64,000 nucleotides of DNA, taken from assembly GCF_013386825.1 (NCBI RefSeq), contig NZ_JACARC010000012.1:21573-85572 (forward strand), written 5' to 3'. The translations under genes and the position numbers were made by a program. How positions within the stretch are numbered: the first letter of the stretch is position 1; each line of letters begins with the position of its first letter. Shown one piece after another: positions 11,501-20,221 of this stretch. The notes under the pieces were generated by a model. The model did no database searches and was not told where the DNA came from. It saw only the letters and a list, made by a program, of their open reading frames with translations. Source of the stretch: Pseudomonas sp. IPO3778. Lineage in GTDB: Bacteria; Pseudomonadota; Gammaproteobacteria; Pseudomonadales; Pseudomonadaceae.

Positions 11501-13192
11501 CTGCCAGGTGCCGGCGCGCCATCAACGCTCCCGCTGCAACGTGAAACCTTCTTTGACGGCGCCCCGTCGTTGGTCACCGAGCAATCATTGGCCGAAGATG
11601 CCTATGTCATCCCACGCTCCGACGGCTTCGATGTGGTGGACGGCGAGAAAGTCTACCGCTACAACCCCGAACAACCGGGGCAACTGACGGACCTTGAGTC
11701 CGCCGCACATGAGGCGGAGCTGCAGAACTACGAAGCCATTTGCCCGGTGCCTTCGGCGCCCGGTGGCCGCGTAAGGCGTGGCGCCAACGATGAGTGTTTC
11801 TCCAGGATCATCGTCAGCACCGGCAACGAGCTGCAACAGGAGTTGCAGGCGCTGGAACACGAGCGCCTGCTGCCTTCCCCGCGCAAACTGTTCAACAGCG
11901 ACCGGTTCGTGGTTCGCGAAAGGCGCCTGCACAAAATGGTCGATACTGAATTGGGCGCCAAGCTGGTACCTCTGCCCACCCTCAAGCCTATTGAATACAA
12001 GACACTTATCGACGGAAAAATAATCGACGATCCTCACTTCGGCCTCCCTTCGGGAACCACCAACAAGTTCCTTGAGGCAGAAACCCGGGTGGTGAAGCTC
12101 GGCAGCATCAGCCCCGGCGTCAACGACCAACGTGAGATGCGCGGTATTGTGGTGTCCAGCCCTAGAGCAGGTGACCCCTCCCAATACCTCGTAGTCGAGG
12201 CCGATACCGCCGAATTCTATTACGTGAAGCTCACCACACCCGAGTCCACGAATGTGACGTTCACCAAATGTGGAGCGACAGAGTTTGAATTGGCGCTGGC
12301 AAAAAAATACCGATCAAAATTTTATGTACGCCAGGGCAATTCGGCACACCCCAACGACGCCAACTTCATCGCGCTGCCGAAACTGAAGGACGCCTACGCG
12401 TCACTGGAAAAAAATGGCTACTCGAAAGCGGACATCGCTCAACTGAAAGCCACCACCGCCACGATGAACGCCGAGCAGCAACGCGAAGTGGTGTTCCAGT
12501 TGCAAACCCGAGGCGCACTGGGCCAAGCGAATATTTCAATGATGCCGAACAAAGTTTCCGCCCTGACAAAACCCAGTCATTTCGCGAGTTTTACCGAAGA
12601 ACAAAAAAACCGGTTTTACGCAATGAACGCAAAGGAATCGGTGGACCGTGCGATGAAGGCCACCGGACTGGGCCCCAGCAACCAGGTGCGCTCAGTCGCT
12701 GACATCAAACGCGCCGATGCCGCCAACGAAGCCCTTGTATGGTTGCGCAAGACCGCCAACCCCCGCACCCACGACCTTGGGGCTCAGGCCCTGAAAAGTG
12801 GCGCCGGAAACTGCGGGGAAATGAGCCTGCTCGCCCGGGACATCATCGCGCAGAGTGGGGGCAACGCCTATACCTGGAGCGCGGGCGACGCTCATGCATT
12901 CACCGTCGTTGGCGGCCCGTCGATATTACCTGGCGATACCGTCGACTTCTCCCAACCGCAGTGGGCTGATGCCTGGATCGTTGACCCGTGGGCCGAAATT
13001 GCCTGCCCCGCCCGGCAATACACCGCCGAACTGGAGGCCACCATGAACAGATGGGCGGCCTTGGGCTGGAAGATCCGGGACGGCGCAAACCCCAACATGA
13101 GCCCTCTCGACCGTAACTGGACAAACACGCTGTTCAATTTGCCGAAAAGCCCGGATGGCCAGGGCTACATTCAGCCGGCCTTGAGCGCGTGA
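8528..13192 (+). CDS. Very large toxin-like protein with C-terminal Cys-His-Asp peptidase/transglutaminase-like domain
   Basis: The 1554-residue protein resembles the dermonecrotic-toxin-like (DUF6543-type) giants common in Pseudomonas. No classical signal peptide is visible; the N-terminus is Pro/Ser-rich. Residues 131-235 and 381-490 are two copies of a module sharing LGxWL, DPxxxK, an NG turn and MVxxFY. Around residues 925-975 an Ala/Gly-rich hydrophobic stretch (GLLAKLAPTGIIAAGVAS) precedes AETALGVEKSVSGDTLAER, as in related toxins, and may insert into membranes. The C-terminus has GNCGEMSLLAR (Cys1429), DAHAFTVVGG (His1456) and AWIVDPWAE (Asp1486), the order of a transglutaminase-like cysteine enzyme. 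No immunity gene is obvious. The start follows CAAGGAGCTTCC. The function as an effector is inference. Confidence 0.75.
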   Translation: MSSVESRFLATTRPIPPDDSAFIPRLRSTGTQLPLNAPPAVTHTPDALTEQPPGQTAPRAKHAGFGLARQALEDSLPADAPMQGVRQRRSSAPSVSRDPNTSTRAEADEDVANSLANAADPQADTPLAVPPQSTLGQWLSQLRTALLSPAFQAFIQEAGFDPSSIKFLPSTSSLNGMINGRLVRFTIESAGGSNIAIRNLAIAEANVIGSGLPAPLSYTEVMSGTLKTSMVNAFYDDSFPSALKSEKARGPQALAMHRRIVGDVYDKDNLAQQLKRISTRLDTGQITPATLPSVLATTEVNLQPGSTYDQLHATEPGGAASLERFLKTLGKPLPENREQVDQLVTFLTGNVDLFSEETMLTVAYSHALRQAAAGKSEPSVTVPSHSLLGRWLDLYRGLFDHEAVQAWLVRQNVDPGTLKVVPATGQATALVNGSPTTFDLADDSGWATIAGPILAVGNLIAPGAEQSLQMPRLSRFIDVPVNMVARFYNEPPTDTAAQALERAEYLEHRGAFDSLLATPEHSIPSLEHHQQQAATFYDNLGRAMAEKRRFEHIVGTTAAQLPNARAEAKKSAEAIIFKLTGKTVDADTIYHNRFDTARTSEELSHRRIKSSLRLPDALLKNFSEADWVPGMLDATSGLYTDPEGYGEHHKFALAPSEVMNESWKTDLQTLMTTQLDNFWDQHRDDFRTILKGRFIAQARQQWQAYEARSPAEQATLADEQKFTRDDYLLVMAAASNVSADERAPITVEQLQASTATRGVVRAYPLDINGYGSDIVRFTAQDDGQYLYSNGRRDGRQVLYVPGGDPDFVRFDSLEKMDQWIVDQARDPEKRKALASHFSVYDRQDGISYYGVDTSLARLATNQWDQEEGITIDRGNIRIHGDVFQHITDVTEKRMSSDADLAIKSNSEVIRDAWLNDITVGTGLLAKLAPTGIIAAGVASTAAIAETALGVEKSVSGDTLAERSDGALKAADGALNALFSAGASSVPEDPFVLPGAGAPSTLPLQRETFFDGAPSLVTEQSLAEDAYVIPRSDGFDVVDGEKVYRYNPEQPGQLTDLESAAHEAELQNYEAICPVPSAPGGRVRRGANDECFSRIIVSTGNELQQELQALEHERLLPSPRKLFNSDRFVVRERRLHKMVDTELGAKLVPLPTLKPIEYKTLIDGKIIDDPHFGLPSGTTNKFLEAETRVVKLGSISPGVNDQREMRGIVVSSPRAGDPSQYLVVEADTAEFYYVKLTTPESTNVTFTKCGATEFELALAKKYRSKFYVRQGNSAHPNDANFIALPKLKDAYASLEKNGYSKADIAQLKATTATMNAEQQREVVFQLQTRGALGQANISMMPNKVSALTKPSHFASFTEEQKNRFYAMNAKESVDRAMKATGLGPSNQVRSVADIKRADAANEALVWLRKTANPRTHDLGAQALKSGAGNCGEMSLLARDIIAQSGGNAYTWSAGDAHAFTVVGGPSILPGDTVDFSQPQWADAWIVDPWAEIACPARQYTAELEATMNRWAALGWKIRDGANPNMSPLDRNWTNTLFNLPKSPDGQGYIQPALSA

Positions 13193-13280
13193 ACGGCCTG
13201 TACCCCGTCACAACACGGCGCGATGCCCGGCCAGATATGGTTTAATCGCGCCGTTTTTTGCCCACAGGAACACCCTGCTC

Positions 13281-14564
13281 ATGAACCCGTCCGCCACCAA
13301 AGTCCTGGTCGTTGGTTACGTCTGGCCCGAACCCCGCTCTTCGGCTGCCGGCGGGCACATGATGCAGATTCTGGAAAGCTTCCTGGCCCAGGGCTGGGAC
13401 ATCACCTTCAGCAGCCCGGCCACCACCGGTGAGCACAAGGCCGACTTGCCCGCCCTGGGCATTCGCGAATGTGCGATCGAGCTGAATAACAGCAGTTTCG
13501 ACACGTTTATCCAGCAACTGGCCCCGGATATCGTGCTGTTCGACCGTTTCATGATGGAAGAGCAGTTCGGCTGGCGCGTGGAGAAATGCTGCCCGAATGC
13601 CCTTCGCGTGCTGGAAAGCTCAGACCTGCAAAGCCTGCGGGATGCCCGCCAACAACGGCTCAAGGCGTTCCTGAAGGTTCATCCCGACGCTGACGACTTC
13701 AGCCCGCTGTTCAGCCAGGACCTGGCCGCCGAATTCGCCTGCATGGCCGACACCGACCTGGCCAAGCGCGAGATCGCCGCGATCTACCGCTGCGACATCA
13801 GCCTGATGATCTCCGATGTGGAGATCCGCTTGCTGACCGAGTACTTCAAGGTGCCCGCCGCCCTGCTCCACTGGTGCCCGCTGATGGTGGCGCCGCCCAC
13901 CGAAGCCTTTGCGCCGTTTGAAGACCGCGCGCACTTCTTGAGCATCGGCAACTTCCGGCATGCGCCGAACTGGGATGCCGTGCTGTGGATGAAGAACAGC
14001 CTGTGGCCGCTGATCCGCCAGCAGTTGCCCGGTGCTCAACTCCACGTGTATGGCGCCTACACGCCGCCCAAGGCCACCGCCCTGCACAACCCGGCCCAGG
14101 GCTTTCATGTGATGAACTGGGCCGAAGACGCCTTGCAGGTGATGACGGCGGCGCGTATCTGCCTGGCACCCCTGCGATTTGGCGCCGGGATCAAGGGCAA
14201 GCTGGCGGACGCAATGCTCTGTGGCACACCGAGCGTGACCACACCGATTGGCGCCGAAGCCATGGGTGAACCGTGGCCCGGCGTGGTCGAGCACAGCGCC
14301 AGCGCCATGGCGGCAGAGGCCGTGGCGCTCTATCAAGACCAGGTACGCTGGGCCCAGGCGCAGGAAGACGGCCGGCAATTACTGGCCCGCCGTTATGCCA
14401 AGGACCTGCACGGTGCCGCACTGGTGGCGTGCCTGGAGCAGTGCCGGCGCGAACTGGCCGAGCACCGCCGCAACAATTTCACCGGCAGCATGCTGCGCCA
14501 TCACCTGCACAAAAGTACCCAGTACATGGCGCAGTGGATCGAGGCAAAAAACCGCAGCGTTTAA
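13281..14564 (+). CDS. Glycosyltransferase family 1/4-like protein
   Basis: The 427-residue protein has a GT-B plan. The N-terminal domain opens with KVLVVGYVWPEPRSSAAGGH, where family members bind the acceptor. The C-terminal domain has FLSIGNFRHAPNWDAV, a GxxxP-like turn and ICLAPLRFGAGIKGKLADAM, in which the RFGAGIKGK segment is the usual nucleotide-sugar binding region. No membrane segment is seen. It lies alone, 88 bp after the toxin-like gene on the same strand and 71 bp before mtlR. Donor and acceptor cannot be told from the sequence; surface polysaccharide or protein glycosylation are both possible. Confidence 0.75.
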   Translation: MNPSATKVLVVGYVWPEPRSSAAGGHMMQILESFLAQGWDITFSSPATTGEHKADLPALGIRECAIELNNSSFDTFIQQLAPDIVLFDRFMMEEQFGWRVEKCCPNALRVLESSDLQSLRDARQQRLKAFLKVHPDADDFSPLFSQDLAAEFACMADTDLAKREIAAIYRCDISLMISDVEIRLLTEYFKVPAALLHWCPLMVAPPTEAFAPFEDRAHFLSIGNFRHAPNWDAVLWMKNSLWPLIRQQLPGAQLHVYGAYTPPKATALHNPAQGFHVMNWAEDALQVMTAARICLAPLRFGAGIKGKLADAMLCGTPSVTTPIGAEAMGEPWPGVVEHSASAMAAEAVALYQDQVRWAQAQEDGRQLLARRYAKDLHGAALVACLEQCRRELAEHRRNNFTGSMLRHHLHKSTQYMAQWIEAKNRSV

Positions 14565-14635
14565 ACACCGACGCTGGCGAGGTGGCGCGCAAGGGGGCAT
14601 TATCCTTTTCGCAACCACAATAAAGCGACGGCAGC

Positions 14636-15541
14636 ATGACCCGAGCAGCGAGAATCACCGACCCTTCCTACGAGTTGATGGACGATCACAACGGTCTGTC
14701 CATCATCTATCGCCAACACGGCTTCCCGTGCCCCTTGGTGCGCTGGCATTTCCACAAGGAATACGAGCTGCACCTGATCGTCGCCAGCTCCGGCAAGGTG
14801 TTTATCGGCGACTACATCGGCAACTTCTACCCGGAAAGCCTGTTCCTCACCGGCCCCAACCTGCCCCACAACTGGATCAGCCAGGTGGCCGAGGACGAAG
14901 TGGTGCCCAAGCGCGACATGCTGGTGAACTTCACCGACGACCTGTTTGAAGGCGGCGGCCAGATCTTCGCCGAGCTCAAGACCCTGGCCCCACTGCTGGA
15001 ACGGGCGCAATACGGCATCGAATTCCGCTGCAAAAAGACCATCGCCCAGGCCATGACCCTGATGCAACGCATCGAGGACGCCCAGGGCATGGCGCGCCTG
15101 GGGCACTTCTTCATCCTGATGGAAGTGCTCAGCGCCTGCGAGGACTACCAGTTGCTCTCCGGCGTGACCACCCCGCAACTGGCGGACGAACACAGCATCG
15201 ACCGCACCAACCGGGCGGTGGACTACATCTTTGCCCACTACGCGCGGGAATTGTCCCTGGAGGAAGTGGCTGACTACCTCGGCATGAAGCCCACCTACTT
15301 CTCCCGCGTGTTCAAGCAGGCCACCGGGCGCACCTTCATCGAGTTCGTCAACCGCCTGCGCATCAGCAAATCCTGCGAGCTGCTGGCCGATGGCGACAAA
15401 GCCGTGACCGATGTGTGCTTTGAGTCGGGTTTCAACAACATCTCCAACTTCAATCGCCGGTTCCAGCAGCTCAAGGGCATGACACCGTCCCACTACCGGC
15501 GGTTGGCCGTGCAGCGCCTGACCGAGCAGAATCTGGCTTAA
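14636..15541 (+). CDS. mtlR: AraC/XylS family activator of the mannitol operon
   Basis: This 301-residue regulator has an N-terminal cupin-like sensor domain (about 20-150) and a C-terminal AraC double helix-turn-helix. The first HTH is LSLEEVADYLGMKPTYFSRV and the second contains VTDVCFESGFNNISNFNRRF. It lies upstream of and in line with mtlE, exactly as mtlR does in P. fluorescens, where it activates the polyol operon in the presence of mannitol, arabitol or glucitol. A REP pair at 15554-15638 separates it from the structural genes, which probably have their own promoter at about 15640-15800. Confidence 0.92.
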   Translation: MTRAARITDPSYELMDDHNGLSIIYRQHGFPCPLVRWHFHKEYELHLIVASSGKVFIGDYIGNFYPESLFLTGPNLPHNWISQVAEDEVVPKRDMLVNFTDDLFEGGGQIFAELKTLAPLLERAQYGIEFRCKKTIAQAMTLMQRIEDAQGMARLGHFFILMEVLSACEDYQLLSGVTTPQLADEHSIDRTNRAVDYIFAHYARELSLEEVADYLGMKPTYFSRVFKQATGRTFIEFVNRLRISKSCELLADGDKAVTDVCFESGFNNISNFNRRFQQLKGMTPSHYRRLAVQRLTEQNLA

Positions 15542-15553
15542 TCCTTCCCCCCC

Positions 15554-15638
15554 TGTAGGAGCGAGCTTGCTCGCGAAAGTATTCCAGGCGCATCGCTGCG
15601 GTGGATGTACCTTTTTCGCGAGCAAGCTCGCTCCTACA
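15554..15638. repeat. REP pair after mtlR
   Basis: The arms tgtaggagcgagcttgctcg and cgagcaagctcgctcctaca are a perfect inverted pair around about 40 bp. This is a second REP subclass (gcgagcttgctcgc core), distinct from the ctggcttgcctgc class. It probably marks the 3' end of the mtlR transcript. Confidence 0.85.
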
Positions 15639-15818
15639 GTAAACCGTTTCAGCTCTTTTCCGACCAAGTGCAAAAAAGTATCACTAAAAGTGCTCCCAAG
15701 GATTTGTCAGCACGCCAATTGAAGGCTGTAATCAACGCACACTCTTCCAGCTGTCGTGGAAGACACAACAACAATAACTGTCCTTCTGTAGCCCCTGGGC
15801 GCAGAAATGGAGTGCGCG

Positions 15819-17129
15819 ATGAAGTTCACAGCTAAAGCTCTGCTTGCCTGTACCTGCATGACCCTCAGTGCCGTCAGTCTCGGTGCGCAAACCCTGACCA
15901 TTGCCACCGTCAATAACAGCGACATGATTCGCATGCAAAAGCTCTCGAAAACCTTCGAGACCGAGCATCCGGAGATCAAGCTGAACTGGGTGGTACTCGA
16001 AGAAAACGTCCTGCGCCAACGCCTCACCACTGACATCGCCACCCAGGGCGGACAGTTCGACGTGCTGACCATCGGCATGTACGAAGCTGCACTCTGGGGC
16101 GCCAAAGGCTGGCTGGAACCGATGAAGGACCTGCCTGCTTCCTACGACCTGGACGACGTTTTCCCATCCGTACGTGATGGCCTTTCCGTCAAGGGTTCGC
16201 TGTACGCCCTGCCGTTCTACGCCGAAAGCTCCATCACCTACTACCGCACCGACCTGTTCAAGGACGCCGGGCTGACCATGCCTGAGCACCCCACCTGGAC
16301 CCAGATCGGCGAATTCGCCGCCAAACTCACCAACAAAGACAAAGAACAGTACGGCCTGTGCCTGCGCGGCAAAGCCGGCTGGGGCGAGAACATGGCGCTG
16401 ATCACCACCCTGGCCAACGGCTACGGCGCGCGCTGGTTCGATGAGAAGTGGCAGCCTGAATTCAACGGGCCTGAGTGGAAAGACGCCCTGACGTTCTACG
16501 TCGACAACATGAAGAAATCCGGCCCGCCGGGCGCCTCCAGCAACGGCTTCAACGAAAACCTGGCGCTGTTCAACAGCGGCAAGTGCGCGATCTGGGTCGA
16601 CGCCAGCGTCGCCGGCTCGTTTGTGACCGACAAGACCCAAAGCAAAGTGGCTGACCACGTCGGCTTCACCTTTGCACCCCACGAGAAAACCGAGAAAGGG
16701 ACGTCGTGGTTGTACTCCTGGTCCCTGGGGATTCCAACCAGCTCCAAGGCCAAGGACGCCGCCAAGGTGTTCACCACCTGGGCCACGTCCAAGGAATACA
16801 GCCAACTGGTCGCCAAGACCGACGGGATTGCCAACGTACCGCCAGGTACCCGCAAGTCGACCTACAGCGACGAATACATGAAGGCGGCGCCGTTTGCCAA
16901 GGTGACGCTGGAATCGCTGAAAGTCGCCGACCCGAAAGACCCGTCGGCCAAACCGGTGCCGTATGTGGGCATCCAGCTGGTGACCATTCCTGAGTTCCAG
17001 GCGATTGGTACCCAGGTCGGCAAGTTCTTCTCCAGCGCCCTGACCGGCGGCTCGACGGTGGAAAAAGCCCTGGCGGATTCCCAGACCTTCACCGAACGCG
17101 AAATGAAGCGGGCCGGTTATCCCAAGTAA
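15819..17129 (+). CDS. mtlE: Polyol ABC transporter, periplasmic substrate-binding protein
   Basis: MtlE captures mannitol, arabitol and glucitol in the periplasm and delivers them to MtlFG. The 436-residue precursor has a signal peptide (residues 1-24, ending SLGAQ) and a family 1 extracellular solute-binding domain, with motifs such as FDVLTIGMYEAALWGAKGWL and YALPFYAESSITYYRTDLF. The ATG at 15819 is preceded by GGAG at the right distance; an ATG 12 bp upstream lacks one. The gene opens the operon, and a REP follows it before mtlF. That arrangement usually gives more binding protein than permease. Confidence 0.92.
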   Translation: MKFTAKALLACTCMTLSAVSLGAQTLTIATVNNSDMIRMQKLSKTFETEHPEIKLNWVVLEENVLRQRLTTDIATQGGQFDVLTIGMYEAALWGAKGWLEPMKDLPASYDLDDVFPSVRDGLSVKGSLYALPFYAESSITYYRTDLFKDAGLTMPEHPTWTQIGEFAAKLTNKDKEQYGLCLRGKAGWGENMALITTLANGYGARWFDEKWQPEFNGPEWKDALTFYVDNMKKSGPPGASSNGFNENLALFNSGKCAIWVDASVAGSFVTDKTQSKVADHVGFTFAPHEKTEKGTSWLYSWSLGIPTSSKAKDAAKVFTTWATSKEYSQLVAKTDGIANVPPGTRKSTYSDEYMKAAPFAKVTLESLKVADPKDPSAKPVPYVGIQLVTIPEFQAIGTQVGKFFSSALTGGSTVEKALADSQTFTEREMKRAGYPK

Positions 17130-17154
17130 CCCGGGCACACCACCGTAATACTTT

Positions 17155-17243
17155 ATGTGGGAGCTGGCTTGCCTGCGATGCAGGCACCTCGGTCTGTCAG
17201 TCAGACCGCGTTGATGCCATCGCAGGCAAGCCAGCTCCCACAT
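17155..17243. repeat. REP pair between mtlE and mtlF
   Basis: Inverted arms tgtgggagctggcttgcctg and caggcaagccagctcccaca. The element lies inside the operon between the binding-protein gene and the first permease gene. A stable stem here could protect the mtlE 3' end and lower downstream expression. Confidence 0.85.
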
Positions 17244-17294
17244 TGACCGCGCTTCGACTCTCGCTCTGCATGTACCTGACTGGTCCTGATCACC

Positions 17295-18221
17295 ATGAAT
17301 ACCACCACAGCCCAAGTGCAAACCGCTACGCCGGACACGCCGCGTAAAAGCCGCCTGATCAACCCCGGCTGGTTCCTCGTCAGCCCCTCGGTGGCCTTGT
17401 TGCTGCTGTGGATGATCGTGCCGCTGGGCATGACCCTGTACTTCTCACTGATTCGCTACAACCTGCTCTACCCCGGCGAAAACCAATTCGTGGGCCTGGA
17501 GAACTTCACCTACTTCATCACCGACTCGGGCTTCTTGCCCGGGGCCACCAACACCCTGCTGCTGGTAGGCAGCGTGTTGCTGATCAGCGTGGTGTTTGGT
17601 GTATTGATCAGCGCCCTGCTGGAAGCCAGCGAGTTCTTCGGTCGCGGCCTGGTGCGGGTGTTGTTGATTTCACCGTTTTTCATCATGCCCACCGTCGGTG
17701 CGCTGATCTGGAAAAACCTGATTTTCCATCCGGTGTCGGGGATTCTCGCCTACGTGTGGAAGCTGTTCGGCGCCCAGCCTGTGGACTGGCTCGCCCATTA
17801 CCCGTTGCTGTCGATCATTATCATCGTGTCCTGGCAGTGGCTGCCCTTCGCGATCCTGCTGCTGATGACCGCCATGCAGTCCCTCGACCAGGAACAAAAG
17901 GAAGCCGCCCGCCTCGACGGTGCCGGCGCCATTGCGATCTTCTGGCACCTGACCCTGCCGCACCTGGCGCGTCCGATTGCCGTGGTGGTGATGATCGAAA
18001 CCATCTTCCTGCTCTCGGTGTTCGCTGAAATCTTCACCACCACCAACGGTGGCCCCGGCTACGCGTCGACCAACCTCGCCTACCTGATCTACAACCAGGC
18101 GTTGGTGCAGTTCGATGTGGGCATGGCCTCGGCCGGCGGCTTGATTGCCGTGGTCATCGCCAATATCGCGGCGATTATCCTGGTGCGGATGATCGGCAAA
18201 AACCTGACTGACAAGCCTTGA
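17295..18221 (+). CDS. mtlF: Polyol ABC transporter permease MtlF
   Basis: The 308-residue inner membrane permease has six predicted membrane segments. The cytoplasmic EAA loop is visible as KEAARLDGAGAIAIFWHLTL, the contact point for the MtlK ATPase. The N-terminal tail (residues 1-25) is hydrophilic and rich in Thr. The ATG at 17295 follows the REP by about 50 bp. MtlF pairs with MtlG; its stop is 11 bp before the mtlG start, with GGGCCGC between them. Family: binding-protein-dependent sugar permeases of the MalF type. Confidence 0.92.
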   Translation: MNTTTAQVQTATPDTPRKSRLINPGWFLVSPSVALLLLWMIVPLGMTLYFSLIRYNLLYPGENQFVGLENFTYFITDSGFLPGATNTLLLVGSVLLISVVFGVLISALLEASEFFGRGLVRVLLISPFFIMPTVGALIWKNLIFHPVSGILAYVWKLFGAQPVDWLAHYPLLSIIIIVSWQWLPFAILLLMTAMQSLDQEQKEAARLDGAGAIAIFWHLTLPHLARPIAVVVMIETIFLLSVFAEIFTTTNGGPGYASTNLAYLIYNQALVQFDVGMASAGGLIAVVIANIAAIILVRMIGKNLTDKP

Positions 18222-18231
18222 GGGCCGCGCC

Positions 18232-19062
18232 ATGACGCTTCAACAATCCCGCCGCCTGCAAAGCGTGTTGCTCGGTACCCTGGCCTGGGCCATCGCGATC
18301 CTGATTTTCTTCCCGATCTTCTGGATGGTGCTGACCAGCTTCAAGACCGAAATCGACGCGTTCGCCACGCCGCCGCAGTTCATCTTCACGCCGACGCTGG
18401 AGAACTACCTGCACATCAACGAGCGCAGCAACTACTTCAGCTACGCCTGGAACTCAGTGTTGATTTCGTTCAGCGCCACCGCCCTGTGCCTGCTGATCTC
18501 GGTACCGGCCGCCTACTCCATGGCGTTCTACGAGACCAAGCGCACCAAGGGCACGCTGCTGTGGATGCTCTCCACCAAGATGCTGCCGCCGGTGGGCGTG
18601 CTGATGCCGATCTACCTGCTGGCCAAGACCTTTGGCCTGCTGGACACCCGCATCGCGCTGATCATCATCTACACCCTGATCAACCTGCCGATCGTGGTCT
18701 GGATGGTTTACACCTACTTCAAGGACATCCCCAAGGACATCCTCGAAGCCGCCCGCCTGGATGGCGCAACCCTGTGGCAGGAAATGGTCCGGGTGCTGCT
18801 GCCGATCGCCAAGGGTGGCCTGGCCTCCACGGTGTTGCTGTCGCTGATCCTGTGCTGGAACGAGGCGTTCTGGTCGCTGAACCTGACGTCGTCCAACGCC
18901 GCGCCACTCACCGCATTGATCGCCTCCTACTCCAGCCCCGAAGGCTTGTTCTGGGCCAAATTGTCTGCCGTGTCGACCCTGGCCTGTGCGCCGATCCTGA
19001 TCTTTGGCTGGATCAGCCAGAAACAGCTGGTCCGCGGCTTGTCCTTCGGCGCCGTGAAGTAA
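18232..19062 (+). CDS. mtlG: Polyol ABC transporter permease MtlG
   Basis: The 276-residue MalG-type permease has six predicted membrane helices. The EAA loop reads LEAARLDGATLWQEMVRVLL. The N-terminal segment LAWAIAILIFFPIFWMVLTS is the first helix, and the conserved FKTEIDAFATPP loop follows. It forms the heterodimeric channel with MtlF. The spacing to mtlK is 37 bp, with an AAGCGGAGGCCC ribosome binding site before mtlK. Confidence 0.92.
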   Translation: MTLQQSRRLQSVLLGTLAWAIAILIFFPIFWMVLTSFKTEIDAFATPPQFIFTPTLENYLHINERSNYFSYAWNSVLISFSATALCLLISVPAAYSMAFYETKRTKGTLLWMLSTKMLPPVGVLMPIYLLAKTFGLLDTRIALIIIYTLINLPIVVWMVYTYFKDIPKDILEAARLDGATLWQEMVRVLLPIAKGGLASTVLLSLILCWNEAFWSLNLTSSNAAPLTALIASYSSPEGLFWAKLSAVSTLACAPILIFGWISQKQLVRGLSFGAVK

Positions 19063-19099
19063 CGGTTCCTTCAAACATATTTAGAAGCGGAGGCCCATC

Positions 19100-20203
19100 A
19101 TGGCCAACCTGAAAATCAAGAATCTGCAAAAAGGCTTTGAAGGCTTGTCCATCATCAAGGGCATCGACCTTGAGGTGAACGACAAGGAGTTCGTGGTGTT
19201 CGTCGGCCCGTCGGGCTGCGGTAAATCCACCCTGCTGCGCTTGATTGCGGGCCTGGAAGAAGTCAGCGACGGCACCATCGAACTGGATGGCCGCGACATC
19301 ACTGAAGTGACTCCGGCCAAGCGTGACCTGGCGATGGTGTTCCAGACCTACGCCCTGTACCCGCACATGAGCGTGCGTAAAAACATGTCGTTTGCCCTGG
19401 ACCTGGCGGGTATCGACAAGAAAATTGTCGAGAGCAAAGTCAACGAAGCGGCGCGCATCCTCGAACTGGGCCCGTTGCTTGAGCGCAAGCCCAAGCAACT
19501 GTCGGGCGGCCAGCGTCAGCGGGTAGCGATCGGCCGCGCCATTGTGCGCAACCCGAAGATCTTCCTGTTTGATGAACCGCTGTCCAACCTCGATGCCGCC
19601 CTGCGGGTGCAGATGCGCCTGGAACTGTCGCGCCTGCATAAAGAGCTGCAAGCCACCATGATCTACGTGACCCACGACCAGGTTGAAGCCATGACCCTGG
19701 CCGACAAGGTGGTGGTGCTGAACGGCGGCCGTGTGGAACAGGTGGGCTCGCCGCTGGAGCTCTATCACCAGCCGGCCAACCTGTTTGTGGCGGGCTTTTT
19801 GGGCACGCCGAAAATGGGCTTCCTCAAAGGCAAGGTGACCCGCGTGGATGCCCAGGGCTGTGAACTCGAACTGGACGCCGGCGGCCGCATCAGCCTGCCC
19901 CTGATCAGCGCAACCTTGAGCGTCGGCAGCGCGGTGACCCTGGGCATTCGTCCGGAACACCTGGAAATCGCCTCCCCCGGGCAGGCCACCCTGACCGTCA
20001 CCGCCGACGTCGGCGAGCGCCTGGGCAGCGACACGTTCTGCCACGTCATCACCGCCAGCAAAGAGCCGTTGACCCTGCGTATCCGCGGCGACATGGCCAG
20101 CCAATACGGCGAAACCCTGCAGCTGTACCTGGACCCGACCCAATGCCATCTGTTCGACGCTGACGGCGTTGCCGTGGCCCGCCCCCTGCGCGCTGCCGCC
20201 TGA
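19100..20203 (+). CDS. mtlK: Polyol ABC transporter ATP-binding protein
   Basis: MtlK is the 367-residue ATPase of the MtlEFGK importer and belongs to the MalK/UgpC group. Walker A is GPSGCGKST (about 37-45), the signature is LSGGQRQRVAIGRA, Walker B is IFLFDEPLSNLDAAL, and the switch histidine is in YVTHDQVEAMTLADK. The C-terminal third (from about 235) is the TOBE/OB regulatory region typical of MalK-like ATPases. mtlD starts 18 bp downstream, so transport and the first oxidation step are co-expressed. Confidence 0.95.
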   Translation: MANLKIKNLQKGFEGLSIIKGIDLEVNDKEFVVFVGPSGCGKSTLLRLIAGLEEVSDGTIELDGRDITEVTPAKRDLAMVFQTYALYPHMSVRKNMSFALDLAGIDKKIVESKVNEAARILELGPLLERKPKQLSGGQRQRVAIGRAIVRNPKIFLFDEPLSNLDAALRVQMRLELSRLHKELQATMIYVTHDQVEAMTLADKVVVLNGGRVEQVGSPLELYHQPANLFVAGFLGTPKMGFLKGKVTRVDAQGCELELDAGGRISLPLISATLSVGSAVTLGIRPEHLEIASPGQATLTVTADVGERLGSDTFCHVITASKEPLTLRIRGDMASQYGETLQLYLDPTQCHLFDADGVAVARPLRAAA

Positions 20204-20221
20204 TTTCGCGAGAATTTCCCG

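Noticed and set aside
15732..17321. A 529-codon minus-strand frame opposite mtlE
   Set aside because: Shadow of mtlE. It also reads through a REP, which real genes here avoid.
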